The notes beneath the pieces are model-generated. The model ran no database searches and was not told where the DNA came from. It saw only the letters and a program-made list of their open reading frames with translations. A program made the translations under genes and the position numbers. This document shows positions 44,538 to 53,291 of a stretch of DNA of 64,000 bases, piece by piece. Origin of the DNA: CBDBND01 sp965262665 (GTDB lineage Bacteria > Pseudomonadota > Alphaproteobacteria > Rhodospirillales > Rhodospirillaceae); NCBI GenBank assembly GCA_965262665.1, contig CBDHFR010000003.1, forward strand, positions 992,001 to 1,056,000. The letters are read 5' to 3'. Position 1 is the first letter of the stretch. Every line of letters starts with the position of its first letter.

Positions 44538-45740
44538 TCAAATGATGCCTTTTTCTTTGTAGTCGCCGATCTGGGCATCAGTCATGCCAAGCAAGTCTTT
44601 GTAGACTTCTTCGTTGTGCTCACCGTGATCGGGGCCCGACCACCGCACCTCGCCGGGTGTGCGGGAAAATTTCGGGAAAGTGTTTTGCATCTTGATGGAG
44701 CCCACATGCTTGTTGGCGACCTCGATGATTGCTTCACGGGCTTTGAAGTGGGCATCTTCCAGCATCTCCGGTGCCCGGTAGATCAAGCCCGCCGGCACAC
44801 CGGACTCATCTAGTAACTCTTGGAGCTCTTTGCAGGTCTTGGTCTTGGACCACTCATTGATGATATTATCCAATTCGGTTTGCCGTTCGCCGCGGGCGTG
44901 ATGGGTGGCATAGCGTTCGTCCTCGCCCAATTCAGGCTGACCCATGGCTTCGCACAAACGCTTGAATACGGTGTCTTGATTAGCAGCAATGAGAAACTGA
45001 CCGTCCTTGGCCTCGTAAATATTCGAGGGTGCGACTTGTGGCAGGATCGAACCGGTCCGCTCACGGATGTAGCCGGTCTTGTCGTATTCACTGACCAAGC
45101 TTTCCATCATGGCAAAGACCGCTTCGTAAATGGCGGAGTCGATTACTTGGCCTTTGCCGGTGACATGACGGTTGTGCAGGGCCATCAATCCGCCAAGGCA
45201 GCCATAGGTCGCCGCTAAAGTGTCGCCGATGGAAATGCCGGCCCGGCTCGGTGGTGATGACGGATCGCCGATGCAGTAGCGCAAACCACCCATGGCTTCG
45301 CCAACGGCCGCATATCCCGCTTTGTGTGAATAAGGACCGGTTTGTCCATAGCCGGATACCCGAATCATGATGATGCCTTCGTTGACCTCCGACAAGACGT
45401 CGTAGCCCAGGTTCCAACGCTCCAGAGTTCCCGGGCGGAAGTTCTCCAGCAGGAAATCGGACTTCCTAACCAGTTCCTTGATGATCTCTTGTCCCTCGGG
45501 CACGCGGGCATTCAGGGTGATGCACTTCTTGTTGCGGGCCAAAATCGGCCACCACAGGGAGGTGCCGTTGACCAATTCCCGGCCCCATTGGCGCATAGGG
45601 TCGCCGACGGTCGGCTGCTCGATTTTGATGATTTCGGCGCCAAAGTCGCCCATGAGCTGGCCACAGAAGGGCCCAGCCAAAAGCTGGCCCATTTCGATCA
45701 AGCGTAGGCCAGCCAAAGGGCCTGCGGGCTCTTGAGACAT
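44538..45740 (-). CDS. Class III CoA transferase (CaiB/BaiF family)
   Basis: This 400-residue protein is of normal length for the family. The N-terminal signature GLRLIEMGQLLAGPFCGQLMGDFGAEIIKIE binds CoA. The catalytic Asp lies in GISIGDTLAATYGCLGGL (near 170), and GKGQVIDSAIYEAVFAMMES follows. It transfers CoA between carboxylic acids through enzyme-bound anhydride intermediates. Divergently placed from an HMG-CoA lyase gene, it may activate the acid whose CoA ester the lyase cleaves, with succinyl-CoA or another donor. The isochorismatase-like gene follows in the same unit. Confidence 0.88.
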   Translation of the reverse strand: MSQEPAGPLAGLRLIEMGQLLAGPFCGQLMGDFGAEIIKIEQPTVGDPMRQWGRELVNGTSLWWPILARNKKCITLNARVPEGQEIIKELVRKSDFLLENFRPGTLERWNLGYDVLSEVNEGIIMIRVSGYGQTGPYSHKAGYAAVGEAMGGLRYCIGDPSSPPSRAGISIGDTLAATYGCLGGLMALHNRHVTGKGQVIDSAIYEAVFAMMESLVSEYDKTGYIRERTGSILPQVAPSNIYEAKDGQFLIAANQDTVFKRLCEAMGQPELGEDERYATHHARGERQTELDNIINEWSKTKTCKELQELLDESGVPAGLIYRAPEMLEDAHFKAREAIIEVANKHVGSIKMQNTFPKFSRTPGEVRWSGPDHGEHNEEVYKDLLGMTDAQIGDYKEKGII

Positions 45741-45849
45741 TATGTGCGTCCTCTCTCCCTAATCGGCCCCCCTTATCCGGGACCCCCATTTTTCTTTTGT
45801 GAAGGCTGTTCTAGCCGAACTGAGGCCCGGCGGCGTCAAAAAACGGCTG

Positions 45850-45863
45850 CACACCAAAGTGTG
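45850..45863. promoter_or_regulatory. Short palindrome between divergent CoA-transferase and lyase genes
   Basis: CACAC and GTGTG are separated by four bases in the 293-base gap 45741-46033, about 110 bases before the CoA-transferase start. The gap is otherwise free of frames with family resemblance. The palindrome could be an operator for either direction. It is weak evidence without a regulator in the neighbourhood. Confidence 0.25.
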
Positions 45864-46033
45864 AACATTTCCGCCAGGTGTTTACCGATCAGTCCGCGGC
45901 GATTCAAGCGCCCAGCCTTGCAAAGAGCATGGCCGGGACTAATATCTTAATTAACGGTTGAAACACCTGATTCTATCACTTCTGTCACCTTAAAACGTGC
46001 GCTACGGCGCAAACGCAAGAAAGGGTCGCACCC

Positions 46034-46945
46034 ATGACGCGCTCAGTCACATTGGTCGAAGTTGGTCCCCGCGACGGCATCCAATCCGAAAAGACCATTT
46101 TGTCCACTGAGGATAAAATCGAATTCATTACCCGGTCTATCGATGCGGGTATTAAGCGCATTGAAGTCACCAGTTTTGTTAATCCCAAGCGGGTGCCGCA
46201 AATGGCCGACGCCGTTGAAGTGGTCGCCGGTCTGCCCAAGGACACGGGATGTTCCTTTATCGGCCTGATCCTCAACATGAAGGGCTATGAGCGGGCACGT
46301 GACGCAGGTGTGGACGAAGTGGGGTATGCGGTGGTCTCGACCGATACCTTCGCCACCAAGAACCAGGGTATGACCTCTGCGGAAACCGTCGCGGCCTGGA
46401 ACGAAGTGGGCAAACTGGCCAAGTCCGAAGGGGTGAAGGCCGGCGTCACCATCGGGGCATCGTTCGGATGTCCCTTTGAGGGCGAAGTGCCACAAGAGCG
46501 GGTCGTAGACATTGCCAAGCGCTGCGCGGAATCCGAACCAGTGGAAATCGCCCTGGCTGATACCATAGGCTGCGGCGATCCGGCGCGGGTCGGCGAACTG
46601 ATTGCCAAGGTCAAAGATGCCGTGCCCGGCATGCCCATTCGGGTGCATCTCCACAACACACGCAATACCGGCCTGGCCAACGCTTATGCAGCCATTGAAG
46701 CTGGTGTTGGCTATATCGACGCCTCCACCGGCGGTATCGGCGGGTGTCCGTTCGCACCCCGGGCTACCGGAAATATTCCTTTGGAAGACCTGGTGTATAT
46801 GTTCAACCGCATGGGAGTGGAAACAGGGGTTGATATCAACAAGATCATCGCCACCGCAGAATGGGTTGGCGAGCGACTCGGTGGCGTCGTTCCGGCCATG
46901 CTGGGCAAGGCCGGCGTCTTCCCCGATGTGGCAAAAGCGGCCTAA
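46034..46945 (+). CDS. Hydroxymethylglutaryl-CoA lyase
   Basis: This 303-residue TIM-barrel protein has VGPRDGIQSEK near the start (catalytic Arg and metal-binding Asp), IRVHLHNTRNTGLAN (HxH metal ligands) and the family-diagnostic loop GIGGCPFAPRATGNIPLEDL with its essential Cys. HMG-CoA lyases split 3-hydroxy-3-methylglutaryl-CoA into acetyl-CoA and acetoacetate, ending leucine and some isoprenoid breakdown; homologs accept other 3-hydroxyacyl-CoAs. The usual partner genes for leucine catabolism (isovaleryl- and methylcrotonyl-CoA enzymes) are absent. Together with the divergent CoA transferase this points to a dedicated acid-degradation route. Confidence 0.88.
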   Translation: MTRSVTLVEVGPRDGIQSEKTILSTEDKIEFITRSIDAGIKRIEVTSFVNPKRVPQMADAVEVVAGLPKDTGCSFIGLILNMKGYERARDAGVDEVGYAVVSTDTFATKNQGMTSAETVAAWNEVGKLAKSEGVKAGVTIGASFGCPFEGEVPQERVVDIAKRCAESEPVEIALADTIGCGDPARVGELIAKVKDAVPGMPIRVHLHNTRNTGLANAYAAIEAGVGYIDASTGGIGGCPFAPRATGNIPLEDLVYMFNRMGVETGVDINKIIATAEWVGERLGGVVPAMLGKAGVFPDVAKAA

Positions 46946-47157
46946 TTCTGCGCTTAGGGCTGGCCATGGCCTTGATTTTGCGTTAGTTGGGCGCCGCGGT
47001 GGATTGTCAGGTCGTCGGGAGTCGATTTGACGCCGTCGTTAGACTAGGTTTGCGAGATCGAATTCTCGCCATCTAGTGGGGGTTCAAGTGGTTGCGTGGT
47101 GTCTAATGTTCATGCGACTAAATTAGAGTAATTCATAAATAGGGACGTGACTGCGCA

Positions 47158-49260
47158 ATGTCTTACGTACTCGGGTGTGATGTGGGGGGGACCTTTACGG
47201 ACCTGCTCCTGATCAATGAAAATACTGGTGAAACCTATCGGGCCAAGACGCCATCGACACCGGCAGACCAATCCATCGGTGTGATGAATGGCATCAACCG
47301 CATCTGCTCTGATGCGGGGATCAAGCCAACTGAAATCAACGAGTTGATGCACGGCACGACCGTCGCGACCAACGCCATTCTCGAAGGCAAGGGCGCGAAG
47401 GTGGGTCTCATTGTGACGGATGGGTATCGCCAAGTCTTGCAGATCGGCCGGTCATTCGTACCCGGTGGTCTCGCGGGTTGGATTATCTGGCCGAAGCCGG
47501 AGCCTTTGGCGGCGCTTGAAAATACCGTCGAGGTTAAAGAACGCATGGGCGCGCGCGGCGATGTGGTCCGTAAACTCAAAACGGACTCCGTGGTCGAAGC
47601 CTGCAAAATTCTCAAACGCCAAAAAGTGCAGGCTGTCACTGTTTCTCTGATGAATTCCTTTGCCAACGGTGCGCACGAGAAAAAGATCCGCACCATCGTG
47701 CAAAAAGAGCTGCCTGGTGTTCCTGTCAGTTTGAGCCACGAAGTGTTGCCAGAAATGTACGAATACGAGCGTGCATTGACGGCTGTGGCCAATTCTTACG
47801 TAAAACCAACAGTGTCTAAATACCTGGGTAATCTGACGAAAACCCTCAAGAAAAAAACCGGCGACTGCCAATACAAGGCACTGCGGTCCGATGGCGGCTT
47901 AATGTCTTTCGACAACGCCTCTGACCAACCGGTGTCTTTGATGATGTCCGGCCCTGCCGGCGGTGTAGCCGGCGCGCTTTGGGTCGCCAAACAGTCCGGG
48001 TTCAAGAACCTACTGACGTTTGACATGGGCGGCACGTCAACCGACGTCGCATTGATCGAAAATGGGGATCCGCAATTGCGTCGTGAAACCCGCGTCGGCG
48101 ATGTCACGGTTCGGGCTTCATCTTTGGATGTTCGCACCGTTGGAGCCGGCGGCGGTTCAATCGGCCGCGTACCAGAGCTGACAGGCGCGCTGCGTGTCGG
48201 TCCAGAAAGCGCGGGTGCGGATCCCGGTCCGGCCTGTTATGGCCAAGGGGGAACCGAACCCACCGTGACCGATGCCAATGTGGCACTCGGCCACCTTCCG
48301 CCCTCTCTCATCGGTGGTGAAATGAAGTTGGATGTCGCGGCGGCCCGTAAGGCGATCAAGAAGGCAGTGGCCGATCCGCTCAAAATCTCAATTGAAGCAG
48401 CCGCAGAAGGCATCATAAAAATCGTCAACGAAAATATGTTCGGCGCCTTACGTTTGGTTTCCATCGAACAAGGATATGATCCCCGTGAATTCGCATTTAT
48501 CGGGTTTGGTGGAGCAGGGCCGCTCCACGCAAATGCGTTGGGTAAATTGACGGGATCTTGGCCGGTGATTATTCCGCCAAGCCCAGGTGTGTTATGCGCC
48601 TATGGCGACGCGACCACACGGGTTCGCAATGAAGCTTCACAAACATTGGTGCGGCGCTATTCAGAGACGAGCAACAAAGAAGTAGGCAAAATTCTGAATG
48701 ATCTTACGAAGAATGCTGCTCAGTCGCTGATCAAAGAGGGTATTCCCAAGAAAGAGCATCAGATCGTATGGGAAATTGACCTTCGTTATCATGGTCAAGG
48801 TTTTGCTTTGACGGTGCCATGCAAAGTACAAGGGTTCGACAAAAACGGTTTGGAACAAGCGGCCAAGGCGTTTGATACCAGTCATACCCGGATGTTCACA
48901 TTCGCCCTCGATGCCGAACACGAAGTTGTCAATTTACGTGCCATTGTTATGGGTGACGCGCCAAACGTGAAGGCAGTTAAGGCCGGCAAGGGTAGCACGA
49001 GCTCTGCTGCTGCCGTGATCGATGACAAACACACCATCTGGGCCGATGGCAAGATGCACAAAGCCAAGATCTATGATCGCGTTAAGCTGAAAGCCGGTAA
49101 TAAAATCTCGGGTCCGGCGGTTGTCACAGAATTCGACTCAACCACTGTGATCCTCGCGGATTGCGAAGGTGTGGTCGATAAGGTTGGCTGTATTCTCATT
49201 ACGCCTAAGCGCTGGAAAGGCGGCAAGAAAGCCGCATCCAAGTCCAGGGCAAAAAAGTAG
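47158..49260 (+). CDS. Hydantoinase/oxoprolinase A-type subunit (HyuA)
   Basis: This 700-residue protein starts VLGCDVGGTFTDLLLINENTG, the ATP-binding motif of the hydantoinase A/oxoprolinase family. MHGTTVATNAILEGKG, LLTFDMGGTSTDVALIENG and AGADPGPACYGQGG follow, and a C-terminal beta-rich domain closes the chain. Family members are ATP-dependent hydrolases of N-methylhydantoin or 5-oxoproline, or subunits of acetone and acetophenone carboxylases. It is followed 22 bases later by the B-type subunit, so the two form a complex. With only A and B subunits present, an ATP-dependent cyclic-amide hydrolase is likelier than an acetone carboxylase. Confidence 0.88.
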   Translation: MSYVLGCDVGGTFTDLLLINENTGETYRAKTPSTPADQSIGVMNGINRICSDAGIKPTEINELMHGTTVATNAILEGKGAKVGLIVTDGYRQVLQIGRSFVPGGLAGWIIWPKPEPLAALENTVEVKERMGARGDVVRKLKTDSVVEACKILKRQKVQAVTVSLMNSFANGAHEKKIRTIVQKELPGVPVSLSHEVLPEMYEYERALTAVANSYVKPTVSKYLGNLTKTLKKKTGDCQYKALRSDGGLMSFDNASDQPVSLMMSGPAGGVAGALWVAKQSGFKNLLTFDMGGTSTDVALIENGDPQLRRETRVGDVTVRASSLDVRTVGAGGGSIGRVPELTGALRVGPESAGADPGPACYGQGGTEPTVTDANVALGHLPPSLIGGEMKLDVAAARKAIKKAVADPLKISIEAAAEGIIKIVNENMFGALRLVSIEQGYDPREFAFIGFGGAGPLHANALGKLTGSWPVIIPPSPGVLCAYGDATTRVRNEASQTLVRRYSETSNKEVGKILNDLTKNAAQSLIKEGIPKKEHQIVWEIDLRYHGQGFALTVPCKVQGFDKNGLEQAAKAFDTSHTRMFTFALDAEHEVVNLRAIVMGDAPNVKAVKAGKGSTSSAAAVIDDKHTIWADGKMHKAKIYDRVKLKAGNKISGPAVVTEFDSTTVILADCEGVVDKVGCILITPKRWKGGKKAASKSRAKK

Positions 49261-49282
49261 GGCGGAGGTTAGGAGTAGACTC

Positions 49283-51196
49283 ATGGCTAAAAACCAACAC
49301 AAAGCGCAGATCATCCAAACCAACAAGAAACCTTTCAAGAAGGTCAAGATCGACGCAATCACTCTCGATATTATCGAAAGCGCGCTGCGCAATGCCCGCT
49401 ATGAAATGGACGCGACGGTGTTCCGCACCGCCATGTCTCCCGGTATTCGCGAACAGCATGACGCCTTTCCACTGATCGCTGACCGCAATGGCAAAATGGT
49501 CGTTGGTCAGTTTGGCTCGTTTATTGATGGTTTCTTGCGAGGATATGATGGCACCGTTGAAGAAGGTGACATCTTCTTTACCAACGACCCGTATAAAGTT
49601 GAAGGGGCCATCAGCCACGCCAACGATTGGCTGATCGTGTTGCCGATCTTCTACACTGGCCGTTTGGTGGGCTGGTCTTGCCACTTCGGTCACATGACCG
49701 ACAACGGCGGCAAAGTCCCCGGTTCGATGCCGACGGATGCGACGACCATCTTCGAAGAAGGCCTCGTCACCCCGCCGACCAAGCTTTACAAAAAAGGCGT
49801 CCTGCAAGAGACCTTGTTGGAACTCATGCTCAACCAAGTGCGTTTACCAACCTGGAACCGGTCCGACCTCAACGCCGTGCTCGCAGCCTGCCGGGTGGCC
49901 GAGAAGCGGGTCAAAGAAATGTGCGATCGCTTTGGCGTGGATACTTATGTATCTGCTACCCAAGCTGCTCTTGACCGGAATCTCCGGGCCGTTGGCGGTT
50001 TGATCCAGCAGGCCATCGGCGAAGACCCCGTCTCCTTTGAAGACTATGTGGACGACGACGGCCGTGGTTATGGTCCGTACAAGATCAAATGCACCATGTG
50101 GCGTGAAGGCAAGAAGGTGATCCTCGACTGGGAAGGCACCGATCCGCAAGCCATCGGCTCGATCAACTTTTACCTCAACGAAAACATGCTCAAGATGTTC
50201 TGGGGCGTGTACATGATCATGGTGTTCGATCCGGAAATCCTGTTCAACGACGGGTTTTACGATCTGGTCGATGTGCGCATTCCGCAAGGAACGCTGCTCA
50301 AACCGAACTTCCCAGCGGCACTGTCCTGTCGGACCCATGCCCTGGGCCGCATCTTCGATACTTTCGCGGCACTGCTCGGCCAGAAGAATCCTGGCTTCCT
50401 GGCGGCGGCCGGCTTCTCGTCCTCACCCCACTTCATGTACTCGGGTACGGACAGCCGTGGTGAATGGTACCAGCTCTATCAGATCGGCTTCGGTGGCATT
50501 CCCGCCCGTCCGCACGATGATGGACCGGATGGACATTCCATGTGGCCGAGTTTCACCAACGTGCCACAGGAATATCTCGAAGCGTACTTCCCGCTTCGCA
50601 TCGAAAAGCACGAAACCATTGCTGATACCGGCGGCGCCGGCTTCTTCCGCGGCGGCAATGCATTGCGAGTGGACTATTGCTTCCTCGAAGATGGGGAAAT
50701 TTCCATCCATGATGACCGTTGGCTCACTTACCCATGGGGCGTGACCGGCGGCGAACCCGGCGAACGCTCTATCAAGGTGATGTACCGCGGTGGATACGAA
50801 ACCGGCGTGGTCGAATATCACAAGTCCAAATGTGACAACATCAAGGTCAAGGCCGGCGACATACTTGCTTTCATTACCTGGGGTGGCGGTGGTGTCGGCA
50901 ATCCGCTTGAGCGACCCGCAGAGAAAGTCGCTTTAGAAGTCAAACGTGGCCTCGTAACGGCTGACGGCGCGAAGCGTTACGGTGTCGTTTGTAGCAAAGC
51001 TGGCAAAGTCGATGAAGCAGCGACCGAAAAGCTGCGCAAGGAGATGCAGGCTAAACGTCCCAAGGTCACTCCGATCTTCGACAAAGGGCCCGACCTCAAA
51101 ACTATACTCGCAAATGCCAAGAAAGAAACGCACCTTAAGGCGCCTAAACCGCCCGTATTCCAACCGTCCACGGAAATGGCTCACGCGGCGGAGTAA
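49283..51196 (+). CDS. Hydantoinase/oxoprolinase B-type subunit (HyuB)
   Basis: The start at 49283 (MAKNQHKAQIIQTNKKPFKK…) has AGGAG 7 bases upstream, giving 637 residues. The hydantoinase B signatures are IDAITLDIIESALRNARYEMDATVFRT, DIFFTNDPY, HFGHMTDNGGKVPGSMPTDA (metal or nucleotide contacts) and IADTGGAGFFRGGNAL. It forms the catalytic complex with the HyuA protein encoded 22 bases upstream. The C-terminus carries an extra Lys-rich region (KRPKVTPIFDKGPD…) beyond the common domain. A strong terminator follows at 51218, so the transcript probably ends here. Confidence 0.88.
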   Translation: MAKNQHKAQIIQTNKKPFKKVKIDAITLDIIESALRNARYEMDATVFRTAMSPGIREQHDAFPLIADRNGKMVVGQFGSFIDGFLRGYDGTVEEGDIFFTNDPYKVEGAISHANDWLIVLPIFYTGRLVGWSCHFGHMTDNGGKVPGSMPTDATTIFEEGLVTPPTKLYKKGVLQETLLELMLNQVRLPTWNRSDLNAVLAACRVAEKRVKEMCDRFGVDTYVSATQAALDRNLRAVGGLIQQAIGEDPVSFEDYVDDDGRGYGPYKIKCTMWREGKKVILDWEGTDPQAIGSINFYLNENMLKMFWGVYMIMVFDPEILFNDGFYDLVDVRIPQGTLLKPNFPAALSCRTHALGRIFDTFAALLGQKNPGFLAAAGFSSSPHFMYSGTDSRGEWYQLYQIGFGGIPARPHDDGPDGHSMWPSFTNVPQEYLEAYFPLRIEKHETIADTGGAGFFRGGNALRVDYCFLEDGEISIHDDRWLTYPWGVTGGEPGERSIKVMYRGGYETGVVEYHKSKCDNIKVKAGDILAFITWGGGGVGNPLERPAEKVALEVKRGLVTADGAKRYGVVCSKAGKVDEAATEKLRKEMQAKRPKVTPIFDKGPDLKTILANAKKETHLKAPKPPVFQPSTEMAHAAE

Positions 51197-51217
51197 GATC
51201 TTAAAAAATTCGACGTT

Positions 51218-51250
51218 AAGGGCGGTCTTTTGGGCCGCCCTTTTCTTTTA
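51218..51250 (+). terminator. Rho-independent terminator after hyuAB
   Basis: AAGGGCGG pairs with CCGCCCTT around a nine-base loop and is followed by TTCTTTTAGG, 21 bases after the hyuB stop. The GC-rich stem with a T-rich tail is the clearest intrinsic terminator in the window. Confidence 0.85.
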
Positions 51251-51320
51251 GGTCAAGACGCGATAATCGTGCGACGCTGGCAATTAGGATGAACAGACTC
51301 ATCTTGGCGGTGGACTTAAC

Positions 51321-52058
51321 ATGCCCCTCCACATCGGTTACTCGAAAACCGGAACAACGACGCTTCAAAACCACGTGTTTCCGCATTTTGGTCGGTTTAT
51401 TGGCAAGGATGGCGAAGCGGAGGATGCGGTCCGGCTGGCGGCGATCAACCTTCTCCTTGGGCTAACGCCAAAGATCGTTTTGCCAGAGGCTGATGTCTGT
51501 AGTTATGAAATCATGCTCAGACCCGAAGAGATGGAAACATTGGCAAAACGCACCGCAGCTGCCTTTCCCGTGTCCAAAAAGCTATTTATCAGCATTCGCT
51601 GGCAGGACAATCTGATTTGGTCTCAATATCTACACGATCAGAAAATTGCGGCTGCCCGCAATCACCCGACTTATACTTTTGGTGATGCTTTGGATCACAC
51701 AATGCATCCGTGTCCGTTTCCTGCGTGCAAGCACAACTGTTTGTGCGGACCAATCAAAAAAATTCCCCTGCCCTTCTACGATTTTGACGCTGTTTATCGC
51801 GCTTCCGCTCAATATTTTGAAGTATTGATGCTGCCTCTTGAGCTTCTTAGTGAGAATGCCAGTCAGTATACTGACATTCTTTTTTCATTCACCGGCAGGG
51901 ACCCTTCAGGTGTCACGAAAGTGCCCGTTGAAAATCAAGGTCCGGATGCCAAACGAGCCGACTGCGAGTCCCAGTTGAAACAGATTCTCGAATCTTTTGA
52001 ATCATCCAATAGACAATTGAAGTGTCCGGTTGATCTTTCAGTCTACGGATATTTCTAA
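51321..52058 (+). CDS. Sulfotransferase-like protein
   Basis: This 245-residue protein opens with PLHIGYSKTGTTTLQNHVFP, the 5'-phosphosulfate-binding loop of PAPS-dependent sulfotransferases (Lys and Thr cluster near residues 9-13). KKLFISIRWQDNLIWSQYLHDQ at about 95-116 matches the 3'-phosphate region in which an Arg and a Ser or Asn contact PAP. A Cys cluster (CPFPACKHNCLCG) in the middle is unusual. Such enzymes sulfate lipids, glycans or small molecules in the cytoplasm. No sulfate-activation genes are nearby, and the acceptor is unknown. Confidence 0.68.
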   Translation: MPLHIGYSKTGTTTLQNHVFPHFGRFIGKDGEAEDAVRLAAINLLLGLTPKIVLPEADVCSYEIMLRPEEMETLAKRTAAAFPVSKKLFISIRWQDNLIWSQYLHDQKIAAARNHPTYTFGDALDHTMHPCPFPACKHNCLCGPIKKIPLPFYDFDAVYRASAQYFEVLMLPLELLSENASQYTDILFSFTGRDPSGVTKVPVENQGPDAKRADCESQLKQILESFESSNRQLKCPVDLSVYGYF

Positions 52059-52080
52059 CGGAAGCGTTTTGAGTGCTGAC

Positions 52081-52518
52081 ATGACCAAGATCTCAGACAT
52101 TGTCCAGTTCAATGAAAGCCTTATTTATTGTATGGCGCTGATGGGATCTGTGGTGTGGCTCGCTATGGCAGATGCGGCAGCGCAGACCGCGCCAATGGGA
52201 CACAGCCGTACACCAAGCTTCGGCACTGTTGATCCCTGTGCCGGCACCGGGGTGGCAGGGTCGTCGTCTTACAATGCGTGCAAATTGCGTCAGCAGACCC
52301 TTAGCCGGGGTGTGGTCCGGGCGCCTGATCTTTCAGGATTGGATCGATCAAAACAGTTGTCCGTGGAACGGGTGTGCGGTGCAGATCTTGCGCTCGGACA
52401 GGCGGTCTATGCAGCCTGTCTGCGACGGGAATTGGGTGCTCAGAGATATGATCCCAACACACCGCTGCGGCCGCTGCCCGACACTCAGCGTCAAGCGATA
52501 CCCCCTCCCGAAAAATGA
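52081..52518 (+). CDS. Exported hypothetical protein
   Basis: Translation from ATG 52081 gives 145 residues; an internal ATG at 52132 would put the hydrophobic stretch MALMGSVVWLAMADAAAQTA exactly at the N-terminus as a signal peptide and may be the true start. The mature part has four Cys (DPCAGTG, NACKLR, RVCGAD, YAACLRRE) and ends Pro-rich. I recognise no family. It overlaps or touches the broken DUF938 gene downstream, so coupling is possible. Confidence 0.5.
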   Translation: MTKISDIVQFNESLIYCMALMGSVVWLAMADAAAQTAPMGHSRTPSFGTVDPCAGTGVAGSSSYNACKLRQQTLSRGVVRAPDLSGLDRSKQLSVERVCGADLALGQAVYAACLRRELGAQRYDPNTPLRPLPDTQRQAIPPPEK

Positions 52519-52520
52519 AG

Positions 52521-53167
52521 CCGGTCAAAGTCCAAATCTTGAACGTGCCATACGTGCCATTGACCGTCTGAGCGACTTCGCTTCACCCGCGGCTCTGCGC
52601 AATGCCCTGCCCATTGTTGAGGCCCTGGATCAGCATCTGCCTGCACAAGGTCACATAATCGAAATCGCGGCGGGAACCGGATTTCACTCAGCCGTCTTGG
52701 CGGCGCAGTTTCCAAATCTGACGTGGCAGCCGAGCGAAGCAGACCCGCGTGCGGTTAACTATTCAAAGGACCTTGCGGGCCATGCGGGACTCGTAAATCT
52801 TCGGCCATCTATTTTGCTCGACGTTGAAACCGAGGATTGGCCCATCTAAAACGCCGCCGCACTTCTGTGCTGCAACATGATTCACATTTCGCCCTGGTCC
52901 GCAGCTGAAGAACTGTTCGCTGGGGCAGGATACAGGCTTAATCCAGGTGCGCCGTTGTTTCTTTATCGTCCCTTTTCAGTGGAGGGGCGACACACTGCGC
53001 CATCGAACGCTGCTTTCGATCAAAGTCTGCGATCACAAAACCCAGACTGGGGCGTCCGTGATAGTGCTGATATTGACGCCCTTGCCATACAGCACGGCTT
53101 ATCCCTGGAACACACTATTGCTATGCCAGCCAACAACATGATCAGGATTTATCGGCGACAAGCCTGA
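52521..53167 (+). pseudogene. DUF938 methyltransferase-like protein with in-frame stop
   Basis: The frame RLSDFASPAALRNALPIVEAL… with motif I VIEIAAGTGFHSAVLAAQFP and WQPSEADPRA fits the DUF938 family of predicted SAM methyltransferases. A TAA at 52847-52849 interrupts it after EDWPI. The same frame resumes with CCNMIHISPWSAAEELFAGAGY, HTAPSNAAFDQSLRSQNPDWGVRD and MPANNMIRIYRR, which completes the family. No start codon fits the 5' end in this frame; the nearest ATG (52515) is in another frame, so the beginning may also be damaged. Confidence 0.72.
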
Positions 53168-53291
53168 AGCTCCAAACGGCTTTGCACCACAATCTGGACA
53201 GCGGGAAGATTCTCATATCTTTTCAACTGTGAAAGAGCAGTACTGCCCACTCATTGCTTCAGTTGATTTATGTTTCGCGGGGTTTTTCATC

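Noticed and set aside
46034..46945. HMG-CoA lyase as evidence of a complete leucine pathway
   Set aside because: None of the other leucine-degradation genes are in the window.
47052..47069. Hairpin GCGAGA/TCTCGC before hyuA as a terminator or riboswitch
   Set aside because: Six-bp stem without a T run and no recognisable riboswitch core; probably chance.
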